Shown here: piece by piece, positions 1 to 6,136 of the stretch
Numbering within the stretch: the stretch's first letter is position 1
Layout of the letters: every line of letters starts with the position of its first letter
NCBI GenBank assembly: GCA_900555705.1
Contig: USLV01000068.1
Coordinates: forward strand, 1 to 6,842
Direction: 5' to 3'
Origin: an uncultured Oscillospiraceae bacterium
Lineage (GTDB): Bacteria > Bacillota > Clostridia > Oscillospirales > Acutalibacteraceae
DNA length: 6,842 nucleotides
Program-made: the position numbers and the translations under genes
The notes under the pieces: generated by a model
Databases searched by the model: none
The model's input: the letters and a program-made list of their open reading frames with translations, nothing else
What the model was told of the DNA's origin: nothing

Positions 1-238
1 CGGTGGCTTTACCTACTGCCGCGGCACGGGCGGGCGGCCGTCGCTTCCCGACGCCCAGACGGATAACATGGAGGATCGACTGCGGGAGCGTTTTCCCGAG
101 GCCGTTCCGACCGTGATCGCTGTACGGGACGCGGACCACCGATTGTATCTCGATCTTCGCTCCGCCGCACGAAAAGCGGGGATGACGGTCGGCGACTATC
201 TGCGACAATTCCAAGCGACAGACGAAGAAACATTATAA
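1..238 (+). CDS. Unidentified protein, C-terminal 78 residues (partial)
   Basis: An open frame enters from the left edge (first full codon at position 2) and stops at TAA 236-238, giving 78 visible residues. I do not recognise the family. The visible part is hydrophilic and arginine- and aspartate-rich, with no membrane segment. It starts with a glycine-rich stretch (GGFTYCRGTGGRPSLP), followed by a charged helix-like stretch (residues 22-32), a beta-like stretch around VIAVRDADHRLYLDL (residues 38-52), and a helical tail (LRSAARKAGMTVGDYLRQ, about 52-69). An in-frame ATG at 68 has no ribosome binding site before it, and the frame stays open upstream, so it is probably internal. The frame ends 25 bases before zapA on the same strand and may share its operon. 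It does not look like the C-terminus of PheT, which often precedes zapA in Firmicutes. I am fairly sure it is coding, but its function is unknown. Confidence 0.6.
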   Translation, partial: GGFTYCRGTGGRPSLPDAQTDNMEDRLRERFPEAVPTVIAVRDADHRLYLDLRSAARKAGMTVGDYLRQFQATDEETL

Positions 239-239
239 T
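234..239 (+). promoter_or_regulatory. Possible -10 box before zapA
   Basis: A perfect TATAAT overlaps the stop codon of the upstream gene. A start of transcription near 246 would leave a leader of about 18 bases that still contains the AAAGG ribosome binding site (248-252). There is no good -35 box at 16-18 bases and no TG extension. The best upstream match is TTCCAA (209-214), at a poor 19-base spacing. This could equally be a chance AT-rich stop-codon context. Confidence 0.25.
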
Positions 240-263
240 ATGTAAAGAAAGGATGTCATTATC

Positions 264-620
264 ATGAACCGAATCTCTCTGACCATCTGCGGAACCGAAT
301 ACGCCATCGCCACTGAGGAGCACGACGCCTATATGCTGGATCTCGGCGGACGGATCGATCGGGAGATGCGCGAGCTGATGTCCAATCCCCGCATCTCCAC
401 CACCATGGCCGCTGTCCTGACCGCGCTGAACCAGGCGGATATGGCACAGAAGGCGGTGGATGCGGCGGACAACCTCCGTGCCCAGATGAAGGGGTATCTG
501 GACGATAACGCCCGGGCACGTCAGGAGGCCGATGCTGCCCGCCGGGAGGCTGACCATCTCCGTCAGGAAGTGGCGCTTCTGAAACAAAAGCTGGCACTGA
601 AGGAAGGCAAGGCGGAATGA
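264..620 (+). CDS. zapA: Cell division protein ZapA
   Basis: ZapA is a cytoplasmic protein that binds FtsZ and cross-links or stabilises FtsZ filaments in the division ring. The 118-residue product has the family layout. An N-terminal globular part (residues 3-40) begins with the typical strand and turn ISLTICGTEYAI, and carries the conserved helix with DLGGRIDREM. A long alanine-, glutamate- and arginine-rich helix then runs from about residue 48 to 115 and should form the dimeric or tetrameric coiled coil. It is longer than B. subtilis ZapA (about 85 residues) and close to the E. coli protein (about 109). The ATG at 264 is supported by AAAGG at 248-252, 11 bases upstream. The stop overlaps the start of the U32 gene (ATGA), so the two are probably translationally coupled. 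The family call is secure from sequence pattern; the function is inferred from the family. Confidence 0.9.
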   Translation: MNRISLTICGTEYAIATEEHDAYMLDLGGRIDREMRELMSNPRISTTMAAVLTALNQADMAQKAVDAADNLRAQMKGYLDDNARARQEADAARREADHLRQEVALLKQKLALKEGKAE

Positions 621-2677
621 GCAGCCGCCCGGAGATTCTCGCGCCCGCCGGTTCTCCGGAGGCGCTGGTCGCGGCGCTTCGCTGCGGTGCGGATGCCGTC
701 TATCTCGGCGCCTCCTCCTTCAACGCGCGCCGCAATGCTCACAACTTTGACGAGGAGGCATTGGCCCACGCAGTGGCGGACTGCCATCTGCGCGGCGCGA
801 AGCTGCATCTCACCCTCAATACCCTGATTCGTGAGGACGAGCTGGCCGACGCCGTCGCGTTGGCCGAGCAAGCCTGTGCGCTTGGGGTAGATGCCCTGAT
901 TGTGCAGGATATGGGACTGGCACGACTATTGCACGCCGCCGCGCCGACGATGCCGCTTCACGCCTCCACCCAGCTCTCCTGCCACACCCCTGCCGGTGTG
1001 CGCGAACTGCGGGACTGCGGTTTTTCCCGCGTTGTGCTGGCACGGGAGATGTCGCGGGGAGAAATCGCGGCCTGTGCGAATCTCGGCTGCGAGCTCGAGG
1101 TCTTTGTGCACGGCGCCCTCTGCATGTCTGTTTCCGGTCAGTGCTATCTCTCCGCCATGCTCGGCGGCCGAAGCGGCAACCGCGGTCTCTGCGCCCAGCC
1201 TTGCCGTCTGCCCTTCTGCCCGTCCGGCGGTGCGCCGGCCCGGAACGACTATGGCCTCAGCCTGCGCGACCTGTCGCTGCTCACTCATGTCGCAGAACTG
1301 GCGGAGGCAGGCATCACCTCCTTCAAAATTGAAGGACGTATGAAACGGCCGGAATATGTCGCGGCCGCCACCACCCTGTTTGCCGCCGCTGTCCGGGGCG
1401 AACGGGCGGCGGATATTTCATTGCAGGATTTACAATCCGTATTTTCCAGAAGTGGCTTTACAGATGGTTATTACACGAACCAACGCGGGGCGGCCATGTT
1501 CGGCATCCGCCGCAAGGAGGATGTCGAGGCCGCAGCACCGGTGCTGAAGCGGCTGCGGCGGCTGTATGACGGGGAGGCACCCCGTGTACCGGTGTCGTTG
1601 GCGCTCCGGCTGTCAGCCGGAGAACCCGCCGCACTGACCGCCTGTGACCGCGATGGTCACACGGCTGCAACAACGGGTCCCATCCCGGAACCGGTCCTGC
1701 ACCAATCTCCCGATCCTGCCCGCGTGGAGCAGCAGCTTCGCAAAACCGGCGGTACTCCGTTCATCGTGGAACAGGTGACGCTGTCGCTCGAAGAAGGACT
1801 GTATCTTCCCGCCGCTGCTCTGAACGCCCTGAGGCGTGAGGCATTGGAGGACCTGTCCCAGCTGCGCCGTGCACCTTCTCCCATCCCATTTTCTCCAGTT
1901 GCGCCACCCGTTTTGCAACCGCAGCCTCCGGCACTCCCACGGCTGCTCGCCCGTCTCGCCGCAGCGGCGCAGTGGAGTCCGTCGCTCTCGGAAAAAGCGC
2001 TCTGCTTTTTCCCGCTTGCCGAGCTGCGAGACATTCCGGAAGGCATCGACTTCGGCGTCGAGATCCCACGCGCCATGTTCGGACAGGAGGCCGATATCCG
2101 TCGGTTGTTGGCCGGAGCGGCTGACCGAGGGGCGCGCTATGCGCTTTGCGGCAATATCGGCGCCCTTCCGCTCGCGCGGGAGGCAGGGCTGCTCCCAATC
2201 GGCGGGTTTGGCCTGAATCTCACCAATCGAGAGGCGGTGACCGCCTATGCCGCACGCGGCCTGGCCGCCGCCACTCTCTCGATGGAGCTCACCTTCCGCC
2301 AGCTCTCCTTTTCGGCGGACTGTCCGATTCCGACCGGCTTGCTGGCCTATGGCCGCCAGCCACTCATGCTCACCCGAAACTGCCCCCGCCGCTGCGGAGG
2401 CGGCCGCTGCGGTGACTGCCGACCCGAAGACGGCATGGCCGATCGCCGGGGTATTGTCTTCCCAACCGCCTGCTCCGGCGCTGGAACCGAGCTGCTGAAC
2501 ACCGTCCCGCTCTATTGGGCAGACCGGCTCGCCGAGCTGCCACCGGTGGATTTCCTGCTGCTGCATTTCACGACCGAAACCGCTGTGGAAACCGCCGTGC
2601 TGGCAGAAGCCTACCGCCGCGGCGGCTCCGCCTGCGACGGCATTACACGCGGCCTTTATCGCCGTGGTGTAGACTGA
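617..2677 (+). CDS. rlhA: U32 family protein with DUF3656 domain, RlhA-like 23S rRNA hydroxylase
   Basis: Proteins of this type are named peptidases for historical reasons. The E. coli member of the same architecture, RlhA (YdcP, about 650 residues), is needed for hydroxylation of C2501 in 23S rRNA. The 686-residue product has the full layout. A TIM-barrel-like N-terminus opens with EILAPAGSPEALVAALRCGADAVYLG. The U32 signature follows at residues 164-200: VHGALCM, GQCYLS and GLCAQPC, with C169, C176, C192 and C196 as the likely iron-sulfur or metal ligands. SFKIEGRMK lies at 235-243. A DUF3656 segment spans about 323-415 (KTGGTPF, then the LNALRREALEDL helix). The C-terminal part carries a second cysteine group at 588-619 (TRNCP, CGGGRCGDC, C619) and ends in TRGLYRRGVD. 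The ATG at 617 overlaps the zapA stop and has AGGAAGG at 601-607. The family is certain. The exact substrate is inferred, since U32 paralogues (TrhP/YegQ-like) act on tRNA instead, but those lack DUF3656. Confidence 0.85.
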   Translation: MSSRPEILAPAGSPEALVAALRCGADAVYLGASSFNARRNAHNFDEEALAHAVADCHLRGAKLHLTLNTLIREDELADAVALAEQACALGVDALIVQDMGLARLLHAAAPTMPLHASTQLSCHTPAGVRELRDCGFSRVVLAREMSRGEIAACANLGCELEVFVHGALCMSVSGQCYLSAMLGGRSGNRGLCAQPCRLPFCPSGGAPARNDYGLSLRDLSLLTHVAELAEAGITSFKIEGRMKRPEYVAAATTLFAAAVRGERAADISLQDLQSVFSRSGFTDGYYTNQRGAAMFGIRRKEDVEAAAPVLKRLRRLYDGEAPRVPVSLALRLSAGEPAALTACDRDGHTAATTGPIPEPVLHQSPDPARVEQQLRKTGGTPFIVEQVTLSLEEGLYLPAAALNALRREALEDLSQLRRAPSPIPFSPVAPPVLQPQPPALPRLLARLAAAAQWSPSLSEKALCFFPLAELRDIPEGIDFGVEIPRAMFGQEADIRRLLAGAADRGARYALCGNIGALPLAREAGLLPIGGFGLNLTNREAVTAYAARGLAAATLSMELTFRQLSFSADCPIPTGLLAYGRQPLMLTRNCPRRCGGGRCGDCRPEDGMADRRGIVFPTACSGAGTELLNTVPLYWADRLAELPPVDFLLLHFTTETAVETAVLAEAYRRGGSACDGITRGLYRRGVD

Positions 2678-2706
2678 TTCTCCGACAGAAAGGTTGTCAA
2701 GCTGCC

Positions 2707-2958
2707 ATGAAAACCAAGAACACCCTGATCCTGATCTTTCTTCTGCTTGCCGCGCTGGTGCTTTCCATGCTGGTGAGCCGCCTGACCTCCGGCATTGACT
2801 TTCTGGAATGGCTGACCTGGAGCGACTCCATCGGCTTTGAGACCGGCCGTCTGGATCTTTCCGTCATCGACATCTCCTTCTCCTTCCAGATGCAGATCAA
2901 TGTCCTGCAAGTGCTGTTGATCGGCGGCGCACTGCTGCTGTATAAGAAGGTGCGCTGA
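2707..2958 (+). CDS. DUF4321-type small membrane protein
   Basis: This is an 83-residue protein with two hydrophobic segments. The first is at residues 6-23 (LILIFLLLAALVLSML, after a lysine-containing MKTKN start). The second is at about 66-79 (NVLQVLLIGGALLLY), followed by a basic KKVR end. Between them lies a 40-residue loop with LDLSVIDISFSF, the pattern I associate with DUF4321, a Clostridia family of unknown function often found beside maf and mreB. Two segments would place both ends on the same side of the membrane, probably inside given the lysines. The ATG at 2707 is the only sensible start: no in-frame ATG, GTG or TTG lies just upstream. The candidate ribosome site AGAAAGG (2687-2693) is 13 bases away and weak. 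The stop shares one base with the maf start. The coding call is firm, and the family name is from memory of its pattern. Confidence 0.8.
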   Translation: MKTKNTLILIFLLLAALVLSMLVSRLTSGIDFLEWLTWSDSIGFETGRLDLSVIDISFSFQMQINVLQVLLIGGALLLYKKVR

Positions 2959-3524
2959 TGGAACCATATATTCTCGCCTCCGCCTCTCCGAGGCGGCTGG
3001 AAATCTGTCACCTCGCAGGCATTCCGGTCGAGGTCTGCCCCGCCCGGCAGGAACCGCTGCCGGATCCTTCGTTGCCGCCCGCCGAGGCTGTCCTGATGCT
3101 CGCCCGTGCCAAGGCGGAGGAGGTCGCCGCCCGTTTTCCCGGCCGGACCATCATCGGAGCCGATACCATGGTATTCGCCGGTAGCCCGCTCGGCAAGCCG
3201 GCCGACGAGCAGGAGGCAGCGACCATGCTCCGCCGTTTGCAGGGCGCCTCGCACACGGTTGTCACCGGCGTCTGGGTTTGTGCGCGCGGCCGTGCGGACG
3301 GCTTTGCCGAAGAGGCACGCGTCACTTTTTATCCGATGGACGACGACGATATCACGGAGTATATCGCCACCGGCGAGCCAATGGACAAGGCGGGGGCCTA
3401 CGGCATCCAGGGAATCGGTATGCGCTATATCCGCGGCATAGAAGGCGATTTTTATACCGTGATGGGGCTTCCCGGCGCCCGTCTCCGGCGGTTTTTGCAG
3501 AGCTTTGACGAAAACGCCCGCTGA
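2958..3524 (+). CDS. maf: Maf family nucleoside triphosphate pyrophosphatase (YhdE type)
   Basis: Maf proteins are cytoplasmic enzymes that hydrolyse non-standard or excess nucleotides to the monophosphate and pyrophosphate. The YhdE branch prefers dTTP, UTP and modified pyrimidine nucleotides. All family motifs are visible in the 188 residues: LASASPRR at 6-13 (phosphate-binding loop), ARAKAEE at 49-55, IGADTMV at 66-72 with the presumed catalytic base D69, GKP at 79-81, SHTVVTG at 98-104, DKAGAYGIQG at 143-152 and GDFYTVMGLP at 163-172. DKAGAYGIQG, rather than the DKAGAFRSEG type of YceF, supports the YhdE assignment. The length is normal for the family. The ATG at 2958 overlaps the previous stop (TGATG) and has AAGAAGG at 2944-2950, seven bases away. 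In B. subtilis, Maf sits next to mreBCD and has been linked to septum formation, which fits the mreB gene that follows. radC, often found between the two, is absent. Confidence 0.93.
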   Translation: MEPYILASASPRRLEICHLAGIPVEVCPARQEPLPDPSLPPAEAVLMLARAKAEEVAARFPGRTIIGADTMVFAGSPLGKPADEQEAATMLRRLQGASHTVVTGVWVCARGRADGFAEEARVTFYPMDDDDITEYIATGEPMDKAGAYGIQGIGMRYIRGIEGDFYTVMGLPGARLRRFLQSFDENAR

Positions 3525-3529
3525 CTTGC

Positions 3530-3546
3530 AAATTTTTCGAAAATTT
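3530..3546. repeat. AT-only inverted repeat in the maf-mreB gap
   Basis: AAATTTT (3530-3536) and AAAATTT (3540-3546) form a perfect 7-base inverted repeat around TCG. As RNA the stem would be weak, and it has no GC core or U-run of a standard intrinsic terminator. As DNA it lies about where an UP element would sit relative to the mreB promoter, or it could be a protein-binding palindrome. Its function is unproven. Confidence 0.4.
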
Positions 3547-3573
3547 CCTGTATTTCCAGTTGAGAAATTTTTC
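3530..3573. repeat. Direct repeat AAATTTTTC around the mreB promoter -35
   Basis: The 9-mer AAATTTTTC occurs at 3530-3538 and again at 3565-3573, 35 bases apart. The second copy lies in the promoter spacer. A related AAATTTCCTG is at 3541-3550. In a low-complexity AT-rich gap such repeats can arise by chance, so a regulatory role is only a possibility. Confidence 0.35.
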
Positions 3574-3588
3574 CTGTGGGTATATAAT
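3560..3588 (+). promoter_or_regulatory. Housekeeping (sigma-A type) promoter for the mreBCD-PBP operon
   Basis: TTGAGA at 3560-3565 matches the -35 consensus at five of six positions. TATAAT at 3583-3588 is a perfect -10 box, and the spacer is 17 bases. A/T tracts at 3530-3546 could act as an UP element. Transcription should start near 3594-3597, leaving a leader of about 57 bases before the mreB ATG at 3653. This is the best promoter in the window and marks where the elongasome genes start their own transcript. A second TATAAT at 3608-3613 has no matching -35 box. Confidence 0.75.
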
Positions 3589-3652
3589 AAGAGTTCAAAA
3601 TGCCTAATATAATATATGTGGATAATCAGCAGGAAGGAAAGGAAGAAAGACT

Positions 3653-4657
3653 ATGCTGTTTAATCGTGATATCGGTATTGATCTCGGCACCGCCAACACC
3701 CTCGTCTATATGAAGGGGAAGGGCATCGTCATGCGCGAACCCTCGGTCGTGGCGGTGGATGTCAAGCGGCAGACCGTCATGGCGGTTGGATCGGAGGCCA
3801 AGGAGATGATCGGACGGACGCCCGGCTCGATCTCGGCCGTCCGTCCGCTGAAGGACGGCGTCATCGCGGATTTTGAGGTAACAGCCGCGATGCTGCGCCA
3901 TTTTGTCCGGGCGGTGCTGCGCACCAATTTCTTCAACCGTCCCCGCCTGATCGTCTGTATCCCCTCGGGCGTGACCGAGGTGGAGCGCCGTGCGGTCGAG
4001 GAAGCGGCACAGCAGGCCGGCGCGAAATATGTCGATCTGATCGACGAGCCGATGGCTGCTGCGATCGGCGCGGGACTGGCGGTCAGTGATGCCGCGGGCT
4101 GTATGGTCGTCGACATCGGCGGCGGCACCTCCGAGGTCGCCGTCATTTCGCTCAACGATATTGTCACCAAGTGCTCGGTCCGCACGGCGGGCGATGACTT
4201 TGACGACGCTATTATTTCGTATATTAAGAAGAAATATAATCTTCTGATTGGTGAGCGTACCGCCGAGGACATCAAAATCAAGATCGGCTCGGCCTTCCCC
4301 TATGAAGACGAGTCCTCGATGGATGTCAAGGGCCGCAACCTGATCGATGGTCTCCCGAAAAACATTTCGATCTCGGCGGAGGAGGTACGCGAAGCGTTGG
4401 CCGAGCCGGTCGGCGCGATTGTCGACGCGATCCGCTCAACCCTCGAGCGCACGCCGCCCGAACTCTCCGCCGACATCATCGACAACGGTATCATGTTGAC
4501 CGGCGGCGGCGCGCTGCTGCGCGGTCTGGATGTGCTGATTAACCGCGAGACCGGCATGCCGGTTCACGTCGCGGAGTCGCCGCTCGACTGCGTCGCGGTC
4601 GGAACCGGCAAATCGGTCGATCTCGGCATGGTCGGCGTTCGTTCCGGCCGCCGTTGA
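3653..4657 (+). CDS. mreB: Rod shape-determining protein MreB (bacterial actin)
   Basis: MreB polymerises with ATP into short membrane-bound filaments that orient lateral-wall peptidoglycan synthesis. The 334-residue length is normal. The actin-fold signatures are in order: phosphate-1 loop IGIDLGTANT at 7-16 (D9 and T13 among the conserved positions), VRPLKDGVIADF at 63-74, IPSGVTEVERRAV at 103-115, DEPMAAAIGAG at 131-141 (E132 being the presumed catalytic glutamate), phosphate-2 VDIGGGTSEVAVIS at 153-166, TAGDDFDDAI at 178-187 and the adenosine motif MLTGGGALLRGLD at 281-293. The N-terminus (MLFNRD) is shorter than the usual MFGFFSKD, but keeps the hydrophobic residues used for membrane contact. 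The ATG follows a long purine-rich ribosome binding site (3631-3645). The gene heads the operon and has its own promoter. A short AT-rich codon patch lies at 4203-4256. Confidence 0.97.
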   Translation: MLFNRDIGIDLGTANTLVYMKGKGIVMREPSVVAVDVKRQTVMAVGSEAKEMIGRTPGSISAVRPLKDGVIADFEVTAAMLRHFVRAVLRTNFFNRPRLIVCIPSGVTEVERRAVEEAAQQAGAKYVDLIDEPMAAAIGAGLAVSDAAGCMVVDIGGGTSEVAVISLNDIVTKCSVRTAGDDFDDAIISYIKKKYNLLIGERTAEDIKIKIGSAFPYEDESSMDVKGRNLIDGLPKNISISAEEVREALAEPVGAIVDAIRSTLERTPPELSADIIDNGIMLTGGGALLRGLDVLINRETGMPVHVAESPLDCVAVGTGKSVDLGMVGVRSGRR

Positions 4658-4674
4658 CGGCTGAACACGGCGGG

Positions 4675-4694
4675 AAGGAGCGGTTCGGACATTG
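4675..4694 (+). promoter_or_regulatory. Ribosome binding site and TTG start of mreC
   Basis: AAGGAG at 4675-4680 lies 11 bases before TTG at 4692-4694. This supports the TTG start, because the next in-frame ATG pair (about 4758-4763) falls inside the membrane segment and would remove the anchor. The non-ATG start may keep MreC below MreB in yield, which is inference only. Confidence 0.7.
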
Positions 4695-5546
4695 AAGGAC
4701 TTTTTCAAAAGCGTGGCGTTTCGTGTTCTGGCCGCCGTGGCAGCCCTGCTGGTCGGCATGATGATCTACGCCGCCTCCACCGGTGGCGTAGCGACCATCC
4801 CGGAGACCATTCTCGGCGCAGTGGTCACACCACTCCAGACGTTGGCCTCCCATATCGCCGACGGCTTCAACAGCTTTATCGGGATCTTCACAGATTCCGG
4901 CGAGCTGCGCCAGGAGAATGAGGTGCTCCGGCAGCAGATTAATGAACTGCGGGAAAATCAGGTTGAGCTGGATGAGTTGCGGCGACAGAACGAGCGCTAC
5001 CGTGACTATCTGGATCTCAATGAGCGCAACCCGGCTTTCAAGTTCGCCGATGCGCAGGTGGTCGCCCGTGACCCGTCTGACAACTACTGCAATTTCACGG
5101 TCAATGTCGGCTCGCTGGATGGCGTCGCCGAGGGGAATCCGGTCATTACGCCGGAAGGGCTGGTCGGCGTTGTATCGCGGGCGGGCGCGAGCTTTTCCGA
5201 GGTTCGCACCATTCTCGACCCAACGGTACAGATCAGTGCATACGACAGCCGCACGCGCGACAACGGCATTACCGGCAACACGGCCTCTCTCGCCCGAGAG
5301 GGGCTGTTGCGTCTCACGCGGCTCGATCGCGGCGCCGGGATTGCAGCCGGTGATATGTTCGTCACCTTTGGCGGCGGCAACAAATATCCCGCCGGTCTGC
5401 GCATCGGCGAGGTCACAGAGGTGTTTGCGGAGTCCGATGGCCTGTCGATGTCGGCGGTCGTCCGACCGTATGCGGATATTGCCCGCTTGTCGGATGTCTT
5501 TATCATCACCGATTTCGACGGCAAGGATGAGCTGACCGAGCCGTAA
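4692..5546 (+). CDS. mreC: Rod shape-determining protein MreC
   Basis: MreC is a single-pass membrane protein with a large extracytoplasmic part. It links MreB and MreD to PBP2 and RodA and activates wall synthesis. The 284 residues show a short cytoplasmic tail (MKDFFKS), a membrane helix at about 9-28, a linker, then a coiled coil at about 70-108 (LRQENEVLRQQINELRENQ and the next heptads) that drives dimerisation. The two-lobed beta domain runs from about 118 to 275, with the family patterns VNVGSLDGVAEGNPV (137-151), GLVGVV (156-161), VRTILDP (171-177) and GITGN (192-196). The C-terminus (DGKDELTEP) is short and acidic. The start is TTG at 4692, with AAGGAG upstream. The gene lies 34 bases after mreB, and its stop TAA is part of the ribosome binding site of mreD, so coupling is likely. 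Confidence 0.93.
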   Translation: MKDFFKSVAFRVLAAVAALLVGMMIYAASTGGVATIPETILGAVVTPLQTLASHIADGFNSFIGIFTDSGELRQENEVLRQQINELRENQVELDELRRQNERYRDYLDLNERNPAFKFADAQVVARDPSDNYCNFTVNVGSLDGVAEGNPVITPEGLVGVVSRAGASFSEVRTILDPTVQISAYDSRTRDNGITGNTASLAREGLLRLTRLDRGAGIAAGDMFVTFGGGNKYPAGLRIGEVTEVFAESDGLSMSAVVRPYADIARLSDVFIITDFDGKDELTEP

Positions 5547-5561
5547 GGAGGGGGATACGTG
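5545..5561 (+). promoter_or_regulatory. Strong ribosome binding site and GTG start of mreD
   Basis: AAGGAGGGGG (5545-5554) overlaps the mreC stop codon TAA (5544-5546). Its AGGAGG core (5546-5551) is seven bases from GTG 5559-5561. This fixes the mreD start and suggests efficient translation after mreC termination. Confidence 0.8.
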
Positions 5562-6107
5562 GATAACAAACCGCTGAAAGACCCCAATCCGCTGCCCCGG
5601 CTCGGTCACCGTTATCTGGAGTGGACCGCTTACGGCCTGCTGATTCTGCTTGCCTATCTGCTGCAAAGCACCCCGCGCCTGCTGCCTGCCGTTTTCGGCG
5701 CCCGGCCGCTGTTGATGATCCCGATGACCGTCGCAGTCGCCATGTTTACCGGCCCGGTCGGCGGCGCTGCCGGCGGTATCGCCTGCGGTCTGCTCTGGGA
5801 TCTCCATTCCACCCGCCTGCTCGGCTTCAATGCATTGATTCTGATGGCAATCGGCTGCGCGGCAGGACTGCTTGTACAGCTGCTGATCCGGAACAACCTG
5901 CTCTCCTCCCTGCTGCTGACCTTGCCCGCTCTGCTGTTGCAGGGATCGCTGGACTGGGCCTTCAACTATGTCCTGCTCGCCCGCGAAGGGACGATTTTCT
6001 GGCTGCTGCGGGGGATATTGCCGGATCTGCTCTATACTCTCGTGGTCTCACCGCTGGTCTACGGCACGGTGCTGCTCGCCGCCAGGCTGCTCAAACGCCG
6101 CGAATAG
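5559..6107 (+). CDS. mreD: Rod shape-determining protein MreD
   Basis: MreD is a polytopic inner-membrane protein of the elongasome that binds MreC. The family is fast-evolving, so the call rests on architecture, context and a few motifs. The 182-residue product (normal length is about 160-180) has a 20-residue polar N-terminus and then about five or six hydrophobic segments, near residues 23-36, 50-63, 65-80, 90-109, 113-128 and 145-175. The motif GLLWDLHSTRLLGFNAL (77-93) corresponds to the MreD pattern of glycine and aspartate followed by a glycine and asparagine. This is the segment most conserved in the family. The C-terminus is basic (RLLKRRE), which fits a cytoplasmic end. Translation starts at GTG 5559 behind a near-perfect ribosome binding site. 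The position between mreC and a class B PBP gene is the standard one. Confidence 0.9.
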   Translation: MDNKPLKDPNPLPRLGHRYLEWTAYGLLILLAYLLQSTPRLLPAVFGARPLLMIPMTVAVAMFTGPVGGAAGGIACGLLWDLHSTRLLGFNALILMAIGCAAGLLVQLLIRNNLLSSLLLTLPALLLQGSLDWAFNYVLLAREGTIFWLLRGILPDLLYTLVVSPLVYGTVLLAARLLKRRE

Positions 6108-6136
6108 CGCGGTTCTGCCCGTTTGGAGAGGCTTCC

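Noticed and set aside
9..587. A 192-codon open frame on the - strand covering zapA and the upstream frame
   Set aside because: It is antisense to zapA, which is secure, and its composition is that of a shadow frame. It does not explain the unidentified + strand frame.
1613..2566. A 317-codon open frame on the - strand within the U32 gene
   Set aside because: It is fully antisense to a gene with conserved motifs on both sides, and it has no domain pattern or credible ribosome site. It is a codon-bias shadow.
2515..2706. N-terminal extension of the DUF4321 gene back to 2515
   Set aside because: The extension overlaps the end of the U32 gene in another frame, is Arg/Pro-rich, and would bury the signal-like hydrophobic start. 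The ATG at 2707 gives the expected short membrane protein.
3530..3550. Intrinsic terminator after maf
   Set aside because: The only inverted repeat is made of A and T pairs, lacks a GC stem and is not followed by a U-run, so it would not make a stable terminator hairpin.
3549..3565. WalR-like binding site (TGTATT-N5-TTGAGA)
   Set aside because: Neither half fits the TGTWAH pattern fully, and the second half is the promoter -35 box.
3608..3613. A second -10 box (TATAAT) before mreB
   Set aside because: No acceptable -35 sequence lies 16-18 bases upstream. It is a by-product of the AT-rich leader.
4539..5807. A 422-codon open frame on the - strand across mreC and neighbours
   Set aside because: It lies antisense to mreC and mreD, which are clear by motif. 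Its translation is low-complexity and Arg/Gly/Gln-rich with no recognisable domain, which is typical of the shadow of GC-rich coding sequence.
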